Assembly (NCBI GenBank): GCA_946803715.1
Contig: CAMPET010000128.1
Location: forward strand, 50,048-103,424
Length of the DNA stretch: 53,377 nt
Source: Beroe ovata
Taxonomy: Eukaryota; Ctenophora; Nuda; Beroida; Beroidae
Direction of reading: 5' to 3'
The notes under the pieces are model-generated. The model saw only the letters and a list, made by a program, of their open reading frames with translations. It was not told the DNA's origin and did not search any database. Shown here piece after piece: positions 12,719 to 25,967 of this stretch. Made by a program: the position numbers and the translations under genes. Every line of letters starts with the position of its first letter. Within the stretch, counting starts at the first letter, position 1.

Positions 12719-13553
12719 GATGGTTTTCCATCGCGTTTTGCAGGCTAGGCACATGACATAACAATTTGGTTTTAACCGAACGTCTATCTCAAGTGTCCCG
12801 TTAATATATTTCCTTGCATTTGACAACGGGTGCCTATACTAACACAGTACTCCATAACCTACACAGTATTCCATTTAGTTCACTGAGCGTATAGAATTGA
12901 TCAGTTGAATAACTGCTGTTCTCGAACACTATAAAAAAACAGTGGTATAACTGCATTATTTCATGACTGAATCTGCTAAAATGCATGGGCTTCATGCAGT
13001 AGGCAGCTGTGAGTTTTCAAAATAGAAATGGGAAATTTGGGATTGATTTAACAACAGGCAGGTGGTCACTGCACTTCACGGTGCTATACCCGGTACCAGG
13101 GGGTGACTGCTTGGGGGGCCTACCTCATAAAAAGCTCTCGCAATTTAAACACCCCGAAAGCTGAGGTAGGTATTGACTGATGATGCCTGCACACCACTCA
13201 TCTTGGTGTGATTCATTTGGATCTTGCTGCTCACCACAATGTTTACTTAAAGTGATCTTGTTGGGGTTCAAGTACAGAGTTGGAGAAAAGTCTTGCAGAT
13301 TGATGTCTCAAAAGAATCATTCTTTTCTGAAATATATCTTTTCATGAAGTAGTAACAACAGAGTTGATGGAGAAATGTTTTGTTTGTGAAAAAGTAAAAA
13401 GTATTCTATTCATTTATCTGATATAATAACTCTTAACTCTCAAATATTCCTTAAACTAACTTGAAACTAAGATCATTGATAAGGTATTGTACCAATATGC
13501 ATACCTGGATTTCAGCAATCAATGTTACTTTTATGCTCAAATTAGGCAAAGAT
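12719..13553. other. Upstream flank of hydrolase gene
   Basis: No coding exon or RNA gene recognised. Any promoter or untranslated exon of the downstream hydrolase would lie here. Alternative in-frame ATGs for that gene occur at 13498 and 13533. Confidence 0.4.
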
Positions 13554-16500
13554 ATGGCCAGTATAGCTCCATTGGGGATTGCTGCTATACTTGGCATATC
13601 AGCCTACATGTTTCCTAATCAAATAATCAGAATAAGATCCCTGATAGTGTTTATACTTGGTCACATTTTTTATAACCTTTTGAAGGTGAGTCAACCTTGC
13701 TATGCTCAATTAAATTGAATTATCAATTTACATATTATGGTGCAGAGTTCAAGCAATCCTCAATCTTCATAATCATTCAGACATCAAAGCAGCCAGAGAT
13801 TCTTGGTCAAGGAAAGTTGAAGCAAGTACTAGCAGAATGTAGTAATGTTCTTAAAGATACTTATCACCCAACTCCTTGGTGTGTTGGTCCCCACATGCAC
13901 TCAATATCAAGAGTTATTGTTCAACATGTACCAGAGATGACCTTACACAGGTTTTTGATATAGCAGAATTTGATTCACAGTCTTCCCTTTACCCTTCATA
14001 TCAGAGATCTATCAAACAGGTACCTATATTTCAGAGAATATATCCCAACACCTGATGGTGGCCAATTCGCCCTGGATTGGCTTGTAAATGACAAACTTGA
14101 TGATGATATTGATAGACCAATTGTCATGGTTGTGCCTGGTATTACAGGTGGGTGCGTTACAGTTCTGTAATTCAATGTAAGTTACCGAAATGATTGGGTA
14201 GGTACCATTATTCAATATTCATGAAACTGACTTATTTTGTTCTTGTATGATATTTATAAAGCGATCAGATAACCCAGTGCACTGAATTGTACCTGTTGAC
14301 AACATCCCTCTTTCACTGTAGCTGTTAATTATGAACACTTGCATAAGGTGTCAGCAAATGTATTCATAGTTATGTTCCAGTAATATAAGCATACAGCCGG
14401 TGTTGTAGATGTTTGCCTCCAATGGAGAACATCTGCTAGGTATTCAACCCTATGATATGACTAATACATTATTTGCTCTTATTTACAGTGTACTGGTCTG
14501 CTTAGAATTGAACAGACTAAAAATTTAGCCCAAATATCTTAGATACTTAGATATCTTAGATACTTTATGGGCTGTGTCAGACCATGAATGTGGACGTTGC
14601 TGATGACTATCCAGCTATATGTCTCATAGGCAGCAGTCGGCATATTGAATTGCATTAATAGCATTCAAATTATCAGCCCTGTACTCTAATTAGATGTACA
14701 TAGCGAAGGCTGGAGGAAGGTAGGTATTATGCCATGCCCAGATATTATTGTACATAGCATCCCTACAGGCGGTTCACATAACAACTATGTTAGACAGCTC
14801 ATGGCTAACGGACAGAACAATAACTGCAGGTATATACTTCATAAACTAACAGATTGATCATCTATATTCCTGGAGCAGCATTTTCCATCTACTCAACTGG
14901 TTTTTTCAGGACACTGGCTTTTACAAATAGGGGCTGCTCTTACACAAAACTCTTGGTAAGAACAACTTGTTACGAATTTGATAGATCAACTCCCTTCCGT
15001 GAATTTGGATAATTCCTCAAATTTTGTGTTAATTTCATATATAAGATTGCTCTAAGACGGTCACAAAATATGTATACATCTCACACGTATTTTGTATTGT
15101 CAGTCTCTCTCCCCACCCACTCTCCTGTTGGGCAGTAGGTAATTAGCCCGGACATTTCACCACAGCCGGAGTTGGGAAACTTCCTGGTGTTCCAAATCGA
15201 TATGTAATGTGTCATTTCATAATACGTCCGAAAACTGAATCCATTTACATAGCCATGTAGAGTCAAGTTGTTGCTGTAGAGAAATGTTGCTGTTTACTGT
15301 TTAGCCACCTGGACGGCAGTGGAATGCAACATATATATTTACTAGGGATTTGAGGCACGATCATTGAACAAAACACTGACCAGTGATTAGACAAATGTCT
15401 TGAGTTTGAGCAATTCTGGAATATGGTAGAAGTAGAAGAGGATGGAAGAAACAGTGTATCGTGACGTCAGTACTAAGTCACGTGACATTGCATCCTAGAT
15501 CGATGTACCGCTTGAATTTGTCACGATAGGGCACGTGATATATCTCGGTTCATATTGTGTACCGATTGATTCGCTCGAATCATGGGCCACGGTAAGGCCA
15601 TGGTAATGAGTATTATAACACATAATGCTGAATAAACTTGCTAACATTTGCAACATTTTCCACCTCTGCAAAATGTATTAATTTCATACAATTGAATTTT
15701 TAAAAATTTCTAGTATTTTCTCAAGCAATTGCGGAAAGTTATACAAGATCTCAATAAATGACTAATTCTCGGTCTCATATCTTGAAAATTCAATATAATC
15801 ATTGTCATGGAATTTCCCGAGATCGCCTCTAAACTGTCTGTTAAAAACCAATTATGGTTCCATCATGACTTCTCATTCACCATTGATTCATCCCGCAAAC
15901 CAACATAAAAAACCAAACCTACATCAATTTGAATATTTTGGATATGTTGATTTTTGTTTATTCTCTCGTACCCCAGTAAGGCATAATGGTGCCATGATAA
16001 TTGGTTATATTATGTGTGTCTCATATATATTGTGGGTGTAACATTAATAATTTCATGCGATGATTTTCCTAAATTGAAAATCAACAAAAGTCAGACAATC
16101 ATAACCTAAAAGAAATACTTGTTATGAATGAGTAAACCCTCACATGCTCACTTCCCCTCTCTCTATCAGACTACACGGTTATACTCTGGGAGTAATACAG
16201 AGGATATGAGCCTGGCTATATCCACCATCAGTGACCGATACCCCAATGCTCCAATCACCGTACTGGCTGTCTCTTTAGGAGGGTGAGTGTTTGTGACATT
16301 GACAGTCACATTGACAGTCACTCTGATAGTCACTCTGACAGTCAGTGTCAGTAAATGAAAACAGACAGTCACAGAAACGCAGAGAGACATTGATGCTGTC
16401 GAAAACAGTGACAGCCACTGACAGACTGATATATCGACAATTGCACATTGGGAGCACATTGCTGAACTGTCTATCATTATACTGGGTGTATGACGTATGT

Positions 16501-19500
16501 GCGTGCTAATTGTATTCACAATTCACCTATATCATGGCATGTGTGACTGGACTTGCAGTCACTGTTCACTGTTTAGTAGGTCTAAATGTTTGTACAATGT
16601 ACATTGTACAGTTGTACAGTTGTACATTGCATAATTAGAGTCAAACCATTGAATTTTGTACAATGCAAATGACAGGGGCGCAATCTGCATGTTTTATGCA
16701 GAACCGTATACAAAAGTACCTACTTGAAACCCTTCCTTGAGAAAAACGTAAATTACATTCACCCCTCTCTCACTCTCCGTTAAAACTACTCAACACTAAT
16801 TTCAGTATGATTACGACACACTACCTGGTCTCGGAGAAGGGCGTTGCCTCCAATGTGAAGGCTGCCTGTATCATCAGCTCACCGTGGAATGCGTTTGGAA
16901 CGTCTCACAGTATCAGTAAGGTATATCATCGGCCGATTAGAGAAATTAGAATTTATCTTTGGGCGTCATTCAATAAGTTTGAGGAAATGAGTGTGAGGCA
17001 ACCTCTTCGTGTCAGTTCTACCAAAATATTCAACCGACAATTGAAGTATCATATAAAGAGTAACAAATTCCCAGGTATCACATCACCTGCTCTACGAGAA
17101 GTACTTGTTGGGTAAACTAAAGAGAATCGTACAAACACACGAACACTTGTTCGTGGAGAAGGACTGCCCCTATGATTACAAGCATATGATGAAGGTGCGC
17201 CCTGTAATTGCCTAATTAATTATACTTATAGATCATTATCCTTCTTTCATATTCTTCCTTCTTTAACTCCCTATTGTAATTAATTCAAAATAGCGGAGAA
17301 AACGTTTCTTATTCATTGTCTCATACCTACAACGGACAATGGGGTCTTCAGGGACCAGTACGAGGGACAATGACTTTTCACATCACAACCAAACTATTTT
17401 CTAATTGCGTGACCCCCCCAAAAAACACCTCCCCGACTTAATGTTTACCAGGCCACGTCACTCAAAGAATGGGACAACAGGTACACATCGCGAGCATTTG
17501 GCTACAAGGGCTGGGAGGACTATTACTCAGATGGGCACTCCTCCAAGCAGCTCCCGAATGTTAGCATTCCCACGCTCATCATCAGTGCTGAGGATGATCC
17601 AATCTCTCCTGCCGATCGTTAGTTTCATGATATGTAACATGTATGTTACACTTTGTAACATATGTGCTGTTACATCTTAACATATTGAAATGTTACACTC
17701 AGAATAACTTATGCGAAAGTTCATGATAATAACAGCAACGCATCTTGCTCAACGAGTGCATGTTTTTTATAACACGAGCACAAAAGCGTTGTAAAAGAGT
17801 GGTCAACCTCTTCAAACTCGATCCAACTGAGGAGTAATCTAACTTTCTCAAAGCTATGACTGGCTATTAAATTGTCTGGAAGTCTAGATTCTGGCAACTA
17901 GTGCCGGTGTCGATGAAACAATAACGCAACAATAAGACAACAATAAGACAACTACAACGCAACATGTGCCTAAAATATAGGCAACGATAACGCAACAATA
18001 AAGCAACAAGAACGCAACAATAGATTGTTTTAGATTTTGTGGGCGCGTTTCGATTCATTGAATGAGGTGAAAGTCTCCATTTCCACGGAGCATTGCCTCC
18101 TCACAGTATTGAAGTAAACTGTGCTTGCCACAATGACACCCCCCACCCCCTCATTGGTTGCATTGACACCACCATCCTGACACCTAATCTTAGATTCGAG
18201 TACATGTGCCGCAGATCGCATCTTTGTCCTGAGAATCATCACCTTGTTGTAAATCATGTTCTTGATGAAGTCATCGTAAAGGATGGGGTTTATCACCGAA
18301 TTAACAGGAAGTAGGACAATGGAGAAGAAGGAATAGAGGAAAGTGGCATCTATGATGTCCATGATATGGAGGAAAGCTGTCAGAATGAAAGGGATCCAGC
18401 AGATAAAATCCGTGAGGATAATCAGGGTGATGTTCCGTTGGAGTTTGTCCGCCTTCTTCTCCAGGATGCTCTCCTTCGGCATTAGAACCTGGACCAATCT
18501 GGAGGATTTCCGAGCTTTAAACTGCAGCATGATGTAACTGAGGCTGATGATCAGAAAACAGGTAACGTTCACGGCAAGTGTGCCCCACACATAGTATCTC
18601 TGGGGGTCGGTGCTCTTCACGAAGTATTTGAACAAGCAAACCCCTTCGTTTCCGTAGAAGTGGATCTTCTTTGCCCGTGTCAAGTGTCCGTAATTCTGTG
18701 TAAACATCATTGCAACTAAGGCCTCTATCTCTTTCCAGCTTAGGTATGAATTGGATATTTTTCCGTAGTAAGCGTTGATCACATCCATGTGATTCTGCTT
18801 GCTGATTGATCCAGAGAACAGATTTAACTTCTTGTCGTAGACCAGACCATTGACAAAAGTATCCTCCAATACGGTAACTAGTGGAACTAGGGATATGATT
18901 GCGGAGATAGTGATTACGAGTATAATTGTGATTGCTATCCTCAAGTGACAGAATTTCTCATACTGCAATCCTTTTGCCTTTATGCTCGCTGTTCTGAATA
19001 GACTGAGGTAGGTCATGGAGATGAGGGACATGTAGCTGCCGATAGTGTTGACAGCCCCCAGAGCGGCGCATGAGTTGCTCGATAGCCACCAGAACCTATG
19101 GATACAGTAGCCTTCTCTCATGACAAAAGAGTCTGTGAAAGCAATGAGCAAAAGATAGAGTCCTGTCAGGAGATCTCCTACGGCAATCAGGAAAGTAGTT
19201 GATCGGTTTATCCGGGATATAGCACCCTTCTTCCATGGCTGGAATAGTCCCTTCCAGATGATCATAAAGTTGAGAAGGACGGCCGATAGGCCCAAAAACC
19301 AAGATAGTCCTTTGAGGAAAATTCCGGAGAGAATTTCTGCTCCACAATCTCCATTGCACTCGTCCGAGAAGTCCTTGCAGTCGATTGTACCATCACACTT
19401 CTTCGTTTTGTCAATGTAATTCTGACTGAGGGTACACTGGAAGTTGTTACAAATGGACTCGTCAGAAAAATCCCCGCAATCGTTGACCGTGTCGCACACT

Positions 19501-22500
19501 TTGTCATAGTTTACACAGTTGTTGTTGTCACAGAGGAACAAGTCCTGGACGAAGGCATCTTCCTGGGCTGATACCAGGGTAAGCTGATTAGTTTCCCATG
19601 CCAGGGAGTGGACCCTGTTCTCCTCTATGTTCGCACAGGAATCATGTTTCAGTGAGTGTAGAGGGCAGGAGCTAGCCTCACATAGACCCATACAGCTGAG
19701 AAAGATGAGCACAGCTCCATGCACATGATCACAGTTCACAGGGTTCATAGGGAGGTAGAGCTGTGTTGGAGTGGTGCCAAATACCGGGAAGTCGGGACTC
19801 CTAAATGTGGCTTCCTGGCAGCTTCCTACCAGGAACTGAAGGCTGGATAGCCCGGGCAAGCAGTGGGCTAGATACTGGGTGTGTGGTGCTGTGAAGATGG
19901 GCGTTGTGAACAGTTTGGTCTGTAGTGTTCCGTCTGAAGTGGCTGCGTTGCACACTGACTCCTCACCACACCCGTCAACACCGTCACATAGCTCACTCAG
20001 TTCCAGATACTCATGTTCCAATTGGTCACACAGGTACACGTCAGTACACGTGGTGTTGATCGGTACACTCCGCAACCCGACGTCGCCAAAGTCACACTGG
20101 GGGAAAATAAAGAGTTCATCTTTGCCCGAGACACAGTCCATAACCCCATCATTCAGCCAAGCAGTTGGGATTGGGAGTGGTTTGTCATGTTTGTACCTCC
20201 TGTCACATGTGTCAATAGCCCGGCAGAGAGCAACAGTTTCATCTGATCCGTCAGTGCAGTCCAGCACACCATTACACGTGAGATGTTTGTGTAGAGTGCA
20301 CGTGCTTGATGTCACGACACACTCCTTGTCTAGGTGATCGTCGCACATGGTGGGAACATTGCCCAGACACAACATGCCCGAGGAGACTGTGGTTTGGTAA
20401 CCCTCCCTCTCACATCGGAGTAGACCACGTGACGGGTCTGTGCAGTTGAGTTGGTCCTCGAAGTTCTCACAGTAGGATACATAGCCACCTGCCAATGTGA
20501 GCGTGAGACCGGCACACTTTGTACCGTTGTGGAGGCGGCTACTGCCGCCTGCACACGATAACACAGAACAGCCACGCTCATCAGCCATGTTGTCACAGTC
20601 TGTAGACGAGTCACAGATAAGGGACGGTTTGAGGTAGGTCATGACACGCCGTACACGGCAGTACATTCCGTACAAGTAGCCATTACACTCAGCTTCATCG
20701 TAACAGTCGAACGTATCTTGGCAGATCATGTCACATGTCTTGAAATTTGTGGCAGCAGCCGTCTTATTCATCATGTTGTCGAGTACCTCGTCACACCACG
20801 ATTTATTGATTGCCGGTTCGCACATTCTGACCCCCGACTGATCAGCACACTCTTGGGGGAATGTATCGGCGTATGACGGCCATACTACCCTTCTACTCGG
20901 ATTGAGACAGAGCACAGTGCCGCATAGCGTGCCCTCAACATCGAGCAAACCATCAGCCCGACTTTTCTCTGCGGAAATACTGAGTCCACAGCCCTGGTAG
21001 TCATGTAGACATGGCTTGGTAACAGGAGTGTGGGTTGATGATCGCTTGCCGACATGCATTACCGAGTAGTACTTGTGGTTGTTCGCGCATCTGTTTACTT
21101 CGAATAGCCCGGGTGATGATTGACATCTCTCCTTCAGAAAACCGTTCATTGGCGCGATCTTGCATTCACCTGAGACGTTATAAACGACGACATTAGCATC
21201 ACATTAGTCATATTGTTGTTGGTATATTTGAAAGATAGTCAGTCACATGATTGTACAGACCTGGTAGTGGCTCACATGTCACTGCCACCAAAGCCACTTC
21301 TTCCATGTAACGCGACTCGTCAGTGTTACACACCCCTATTCCACGTGCCACCGTGTACGTACAATCCGACAGTCTGTCACCCTGACAGTGCACGTGTGAC
21401 ATCACGACAGTCCGCCCTAGTTTCCGAATCCTGTCGTTCAAATGTCCGGGTACCAAGAAACTGTCAACTGCGTCGTTATAGCCGAGTTCATTGCATACCA
21501 TGTCAGCTGTAGCTTCCTCTGTGATGTTGATACCACAAACTGTGCCCGTCTATAATAACAGTGGGTTACAACATGTTATGAATGCTATTTTACAACAGTG
21601 ATTAGTGAGGGCATAGTGAGGGCATGGTGAGGGCATAGTGAGGGCATAATATGCAACTGCAAGGAAAGATCAAGACCGGGAGGAAAGATTTTTGAAATGA
21701 TCAAGCGGGGAATTCCCTCTCACTCACCCCTATATGTGTATGAGCTACAACAATGCCAGCACTAGACTCTGCTGTGTTTCCGTTCATGTCAACAAGAGAA
21801 AATGTTATATCTGCAGTAGGAATTAGGTACTATAAATCATGTCCAGAAGGCAGAATGTCACATGATTATTGGATTTGGAAATGAAATCCCACATCCAGAG
21901 TCCTTACCTTCAACCCGTCTATTGGCTTGTACCACTGTTATATTGCCTAGTATCACTAACAAAATTGTAATCGTGGCAGATGAAAAGTCAAACATTGCCG
22001 GGAAAAAAATGAGTGGTGATGGTGGTACTTCAAGCGAAACCAATCCTAGGAGCGAGAATGCGAATTGAGGGAAGTGTGCGCTCCCCTCTACCCCCATATG
22101 AATCGTGTTAGGATAGGGCAAACAATGGGGCAGCGGTGCGAAAGATTACGGAACTTCAGATTGAATGGATTGCGGCGTAAAGATGCGAAATAACTGATCA
22201 TTCTGTGGCAATTCTTTTGTCACTGCGTGGTATTAAGGTGATTGCACCCTGGAACGCCAGATTCGAAGCAATTATAAATCGGTGGGTGTTTTGAGTAGGG
22301 AGAATGGAGGGGTTTGTATTATATTATGGCGGCAAATTCTTTTATTTTCGTTGTAATGACTTCCAGAGAGCGCATCTGCAATTCCTGTGTATGTGTGTGC
22401 GCTTTCGCATGACTAACTCAACAATAACAAGATATCGACTTTGACTATGTAATCTTCTCTGAAGGGTTTCGTTGGAGGTTCCATTTTCGCGCTGCTATTT

Positions 22501-23565
22501 CAATGGACCACTCGGAAGTTAATCGAGTAATCATATTGACGAGCATCTGATCTTTAATTGAAATCCGTGTCACGCTGATGGTAAAGCCTTCATTAACTTT
22601 TAAAGAGGGCAATCGAGTATTGCTACCACCCAATTCAATCTGTAGTAGGTTTAATCACTTTGAGGTCAGATGTGGGAAGCAAGCACTTCATTGTACTGAA
22701 CTATAGTGATTTCCTGGTGTGACCGGTCGATCTCAGGAACAGACTAGCAGAGTTACTCCCTTCACACTTACATGAATTAGAGATAGCCGTTTCTACGACT
22801 TACATGTTAGGGAACAAATGAAACACTGAAATGAGGCACTTGGATGCCTTGCCACTCCAAACTGGTAACATAGATAAGGTTAGCGGCTGTCGAATTATTC
22901 CGCGCTATGATATGATAGTTGTGACTAGATGAAGTGTAGTAAGTATGGACAGCTTATTTCATGTGTAATTTCCTAATTCATAGTCACGATTACTAAATTA
23001 TGCCATACGGACACATCACATAATATAATGATACTCAGTAAAATCGCCGTCACAAAATGACAGTTCAATTTTGAGAGGGACCTAAGTGTACCAAGTGTAC
23101 CAAATCATGGAATTTGGTACACTTTGGTACAAGTCACCATTGCTCGAAAACTGGTCGTCACATTTTGATGAAACTTTCCAGTTATGTCCCTCATGACCCA
23201 AAGAACGTAANGACAGAGCAGCAGACATTTTCCTTGTATTGGCAAAAATTCCGCGTTCCTATTTTCACCGGACGATGTAAGTGGAAGTTCAACTTCGGTC
23301 CTTTATCTGATAATGTCATCTCATACAGTTAACATTTTCAGATTTACCGTTTGCAGAAGTGAACGCCAACCCTAACGTTGCTATGGTCCTAACTAAGACC
23401 GGGGGACACATTGGATTTCTGGAGGGATGGTGCCCCACTGGCCCTGCCTGGCTTAACCGTGTAGTAGACGATTTCCTGCAGATAATGATCTCCTCAGATT
23501 TCCTGGTTTCAAATGTTAAGAAGGAAACCATGGAGGGTGGGGTGAAGATGTCCAATGGATTGTGA
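13554..23565 (+). CDS. ABHD3: ABHD1/ABHD3-family alpha/beta hydrolase
   Basis: Ten exons: 13554-13685, 13781-13950, 14020-14147, 14769-14829, 14910-14955, 16170-16282, 16806-16920, 17075-17194, 17452-17617, 23342-23565. All phases agree, giving 424 residues; human ABHD3 is about the same length. Family landmarks appear in order: an N-terminal hydrophobic anchor (residues ~5-40), TPDGGQ-ALDW (~115), VVPGITG, FTNRG, the nucleophile elbow AVSLGG with Ser214, an acid in AEDDPISP (~Asp343), and TGGHIGFLEG with His373. So the Ser-Asp-His triad is intact. Vertebrate ABHD3 is a membrane-anchored phospholipase acting on medium-chain and oxidised phosphatidylcholines; that substrate is inferred here. 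Exons 2-3 use a weaker donor (AG|GTTTTT). The last intron (17618-23341) contains the receptor gene 18030-21995 on the other strand. The start Met is the least certain part. Confidence 0.88.
14148..14768. other. Intron 3 of hydrolase gene
   Basis: AT-rich sequence with a small repeat of TATCTTAGATACTTAG near 14540. No nested coding exon seen. Confidence 0.5.
14956..16169. other. Intron 5 of hydrolase gene
   Basis: 1.2-kb intron. It contains two CACGTG palindromes (15479, 15532) and no exon I can support. The short frames at 15802-16041 lack splice-bounded continuation. Confidence 0.5.
17618..18029. other. 3' flank of nested receptor, simple repeats
   Basis: Intronic to the hydrolase gene. 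It includes a palindromic TGTAACATATGTTACA-like stretch at about 17632-17690 and an AACGCAACAATAAGACAACAA-type degenerate repeat at 17920-18020, which would lie in or next to the 3' UTR of the nested receptor. Confidence 0.5.
18030..21995 (-). CDS. SRCR + LDLa-repeat seven-TM receptor (nested)
   Basis: Four exons: 21995-21908, 21810-21728, 21549-21261, 21169-18030, in consistent phase, giving 1199 residues. Exon 1 encodes a signal peptide (MFDFSSATITILLVILG...VQA). Residues ~30-155 form an SRCR-like domain with TVCG, CNELGY, HCQGDRLSDC and VALVAVTC. Then comes a long Cys-rich ectodomain with LDL-receptor class A modules, the clearest being CNGVLDCTDGSDE, VCDTVNDCGDFSDE and KKCDGTIDCKDFSDE (~700-760). 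Residues ~765-1125 hold seven hydrophobic helices with CWIPF in helix 6 and NPILY in helix 7. This makes it a rhodopsin-class receptor nearest the LGR/relaxin-receptor and snail GRL101 type, but I see no leucine-rich repeats. The helix-3 DRY position reads roughly LSLFRT, so the usual acidic-Arg-aromatic triplet is missing. The extracellular modules suggest a protein or lipoprotein-like ligand; the ligand is unknown. The whole gene lies in the last intron of the ABHD3-like gene, antisense to it. Confidence 0.88.
21599..21650. repeat. Intronic minisatellite
   Basis: About four copies of a 16-bp unit GTGAGGGCATAGTGAG-like inside the intron between exons 2 and 3 of the receptor gene. Confidence 0.8.
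21996..23341. other. 5' flank of nested receptor
   Basis: Remaining part of the hydrolase last intron, expected to contain the promoter of the antisense receptor. No extra exon supported. A single-N join lies at about 23211 and a small repeat of GTGTACCAA at 23088-23132. Confidence 0.45.
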
Positions 23566-25800
23566 TACGTGGTAATGGCTATAGTCGAGAATGAGAGTTA
23601 TTTGTTATTTTTGTAGGAGAATCAATGTGTGTTTTGTTTTGTTAATCTGGCTGCTGCATTATCTATCCGCACTTTTTGAGTTCATTAATGTTTGTATTAT
23701 TAACTTAGGATGTCATGAATTGAATAGGAGTTTAGTCATAGAATCCAAATTTTCATTGTACAATTTGTATGAGGCCAATAGGCCATTAACTGGTTTGCAG
23801 TTGATATTTTCATTGTATCAGTCGGGATTGTTGAATTATAGTCTCAAAAGGGGTACAATTTAACCTGAATGGATAACTTTTACTGAGTTTAAATTCATAA
23901 TATGAATGTTGATACTATTTGATCGATATTTAAAGGAAATATTTGATTTATATTGCTGTTCTTTGTTGACATTGTAAGTATATTATGAAAGTTTCGTGTT
24001 CTCCCGCCAAAGAAACTGTCAGCTTTTTGTCTATAGAGAAATGATGAAATCCACTGACTATATTTTGCACCGCCATACGCAACTGTGAAATGAGCTCATT
24101 TCTCAACTCTCAATTTACCATTGCTCTGCCTCATTCATATCTCCTCGCTAAGTGTGTACTGTGTGGTAACAAAATTCAAATCTTTCCCGAAGAATAAACC
24201 ACATGGTCCACATGTTGGTTAATTATTTGGTAACTCCATTCCATGAATATTAGAAATTTTTATTTGCTTATGCTACCCTAATTACGTTGGGGCGTGGCTC
24301 GCTCGATATATTCCAGTTGTACACGTTAATAGTTCACCGTCCTCTATAGCATATTGAGAGAGACAATGGCTATATGCCACAAGGCACACGATAACGATTC
24401 CTAATTGCACGATAATCACTTAATTGCACGATGAGCTCCTTCCTAGTGACACACTAGTGATCCCGCGCCTCTCTGAGTGGCTACGATAACTACTTGATGA
24501 TGATACACACACACATGCAATCTAGCTCTACAACTACAACTATTATTTTACTTTGAGGTTGTACTTGATAGCTCAATTTAGATCCTCATTGCTCGTACTG
24601 CCTCCATATAACTCCTTTTCGACCCTTGTTTTTCATTCCGATTCCGGCATTAGGGATGCGAAGGCGTATTTACCAGACACCGACTAACTTGTTCACCGAA
24701 ATTTCCCAAAACTGTATAATAATAATTGTGACTGTGAGAACCTACAAAATGATTGTGGAAGACTCATTGGCAGACAATACGTCATCGCCGTGGTGAATTG
24801 TGGAAGACTCATTGGCAGACAATACGTCATGGCCGTGATGAATTGCAAAGCTAGGTACTGGTAGACAGGCTGGGGGTCCAGCAAGCTATTAAAGTATTAC
24901 TGATTACTATTAGAGTCTACACAGAGTACACTTGATAGGACGATGGATACTAAAAGAAGTAATCCTATAACTACAAGTCTCACAGAGATCCCCCGATCTG
25001 CTATGGCATTGTTCTGATCATTCCTTGAAGCCAGACACTCTGTAATTTAATGAATTGAGCACTAAAACTCGGGTTCATTCAAATCGTTCTTTGATATGTA
25101 ATTGAAATTCGATGTCTCGTCATCATCAAAAGTGTAAGTTACACTGTAACGTTATACCCAAGTTGAAACATCTTAAGTACTGGAGAGTGGTAGCAGCCGA
25201 CGGAGAAAATTGTTCTTTGTGGGTTAAATACAATTTCCATTAATTCACACATTTTGATGAAACCTTTGTCTGACTTTGAAGCGGCCCGCATGCAAAGATT
25301 CCAGTCACGATCGTTTCTCTTACAGGTCTTGTCACCCGTTCACCGAGCAATGCATGCCCTGTGTATAATGCAAGTTTGTGCAATACTTGAAGTTGATCTT
25401 AGCTACCAACTCTGAACTTAACTCCATCTGATGATCCGGTTCCTCGAATACTGTACTATAGAGTATAGACCCACTCAAATCATAGCTATCGAATTATTGT
25501 CACCTATGTGTTACTCATTATCTGCATTATCTCTCGAAATTTAATAGACGTGTGGAGAATTCGTCACGACTTGTGATGTACTGATGTGCATTGTTCTGTA
25601 AGCACAATATGGTGCTAAGTGGTATGATATACCACCGGTGAATGGTATGATCACATGTGGTCACTAAAATGTGGTCACGTGATGCCAAATCTTAACACCA
25701 ATCACACAGTTCATAGGAGCTGCCAAGCTTAAATGATAACCTGTTTCAATTTCATGACACGAGGGCCTCATCGCATTTGTTTTGGTGATACTAGCTATCA
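23566..25800. other. 3' flank of hydrolase, intergenic
   Basis: Probably the 3' UTR at first: an AATAAA lies at 24193-24198, although at about 630 bases past the stop it may not be the site used. A 44-bp unit (GGAAGACTCATTGGCAGACA...) is tandemly duplicated at about 24753-24841. No gene seen. Confidence 0.45.
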
Positions 25801-25871
25801 GTTCTACTTCTATTCTACTTCTATTCTACTTCTATTCTACTTCTATTCTACTTCTATTCTACTTCTATTCT
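25801..25871. repeat. 11-bp pyrimidine-rich tandem repeat
   Basis: About six copies of CTACTTCTATT. The hydrophobic open frame across it (ILLLFYFYST repeats) is an artefact of the repeat. Confidence 0.9.
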
Positions 25872-25967
25872 ATCTGCCCTACAAAACGTTGGATCCCCAT
25901 TATATCTAACCACATCTATTCCCGATCCTTACCACAACAACAACCGATCCTCCGAGTACATTTGAAC

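Noticed and set aside
23591-23863. 90-codon plus-strand frame after the hydrolase stop
   Set aside because: AT-rich and hydrophobic by composition. It lies where the hydrolase 3' UTR is expected.
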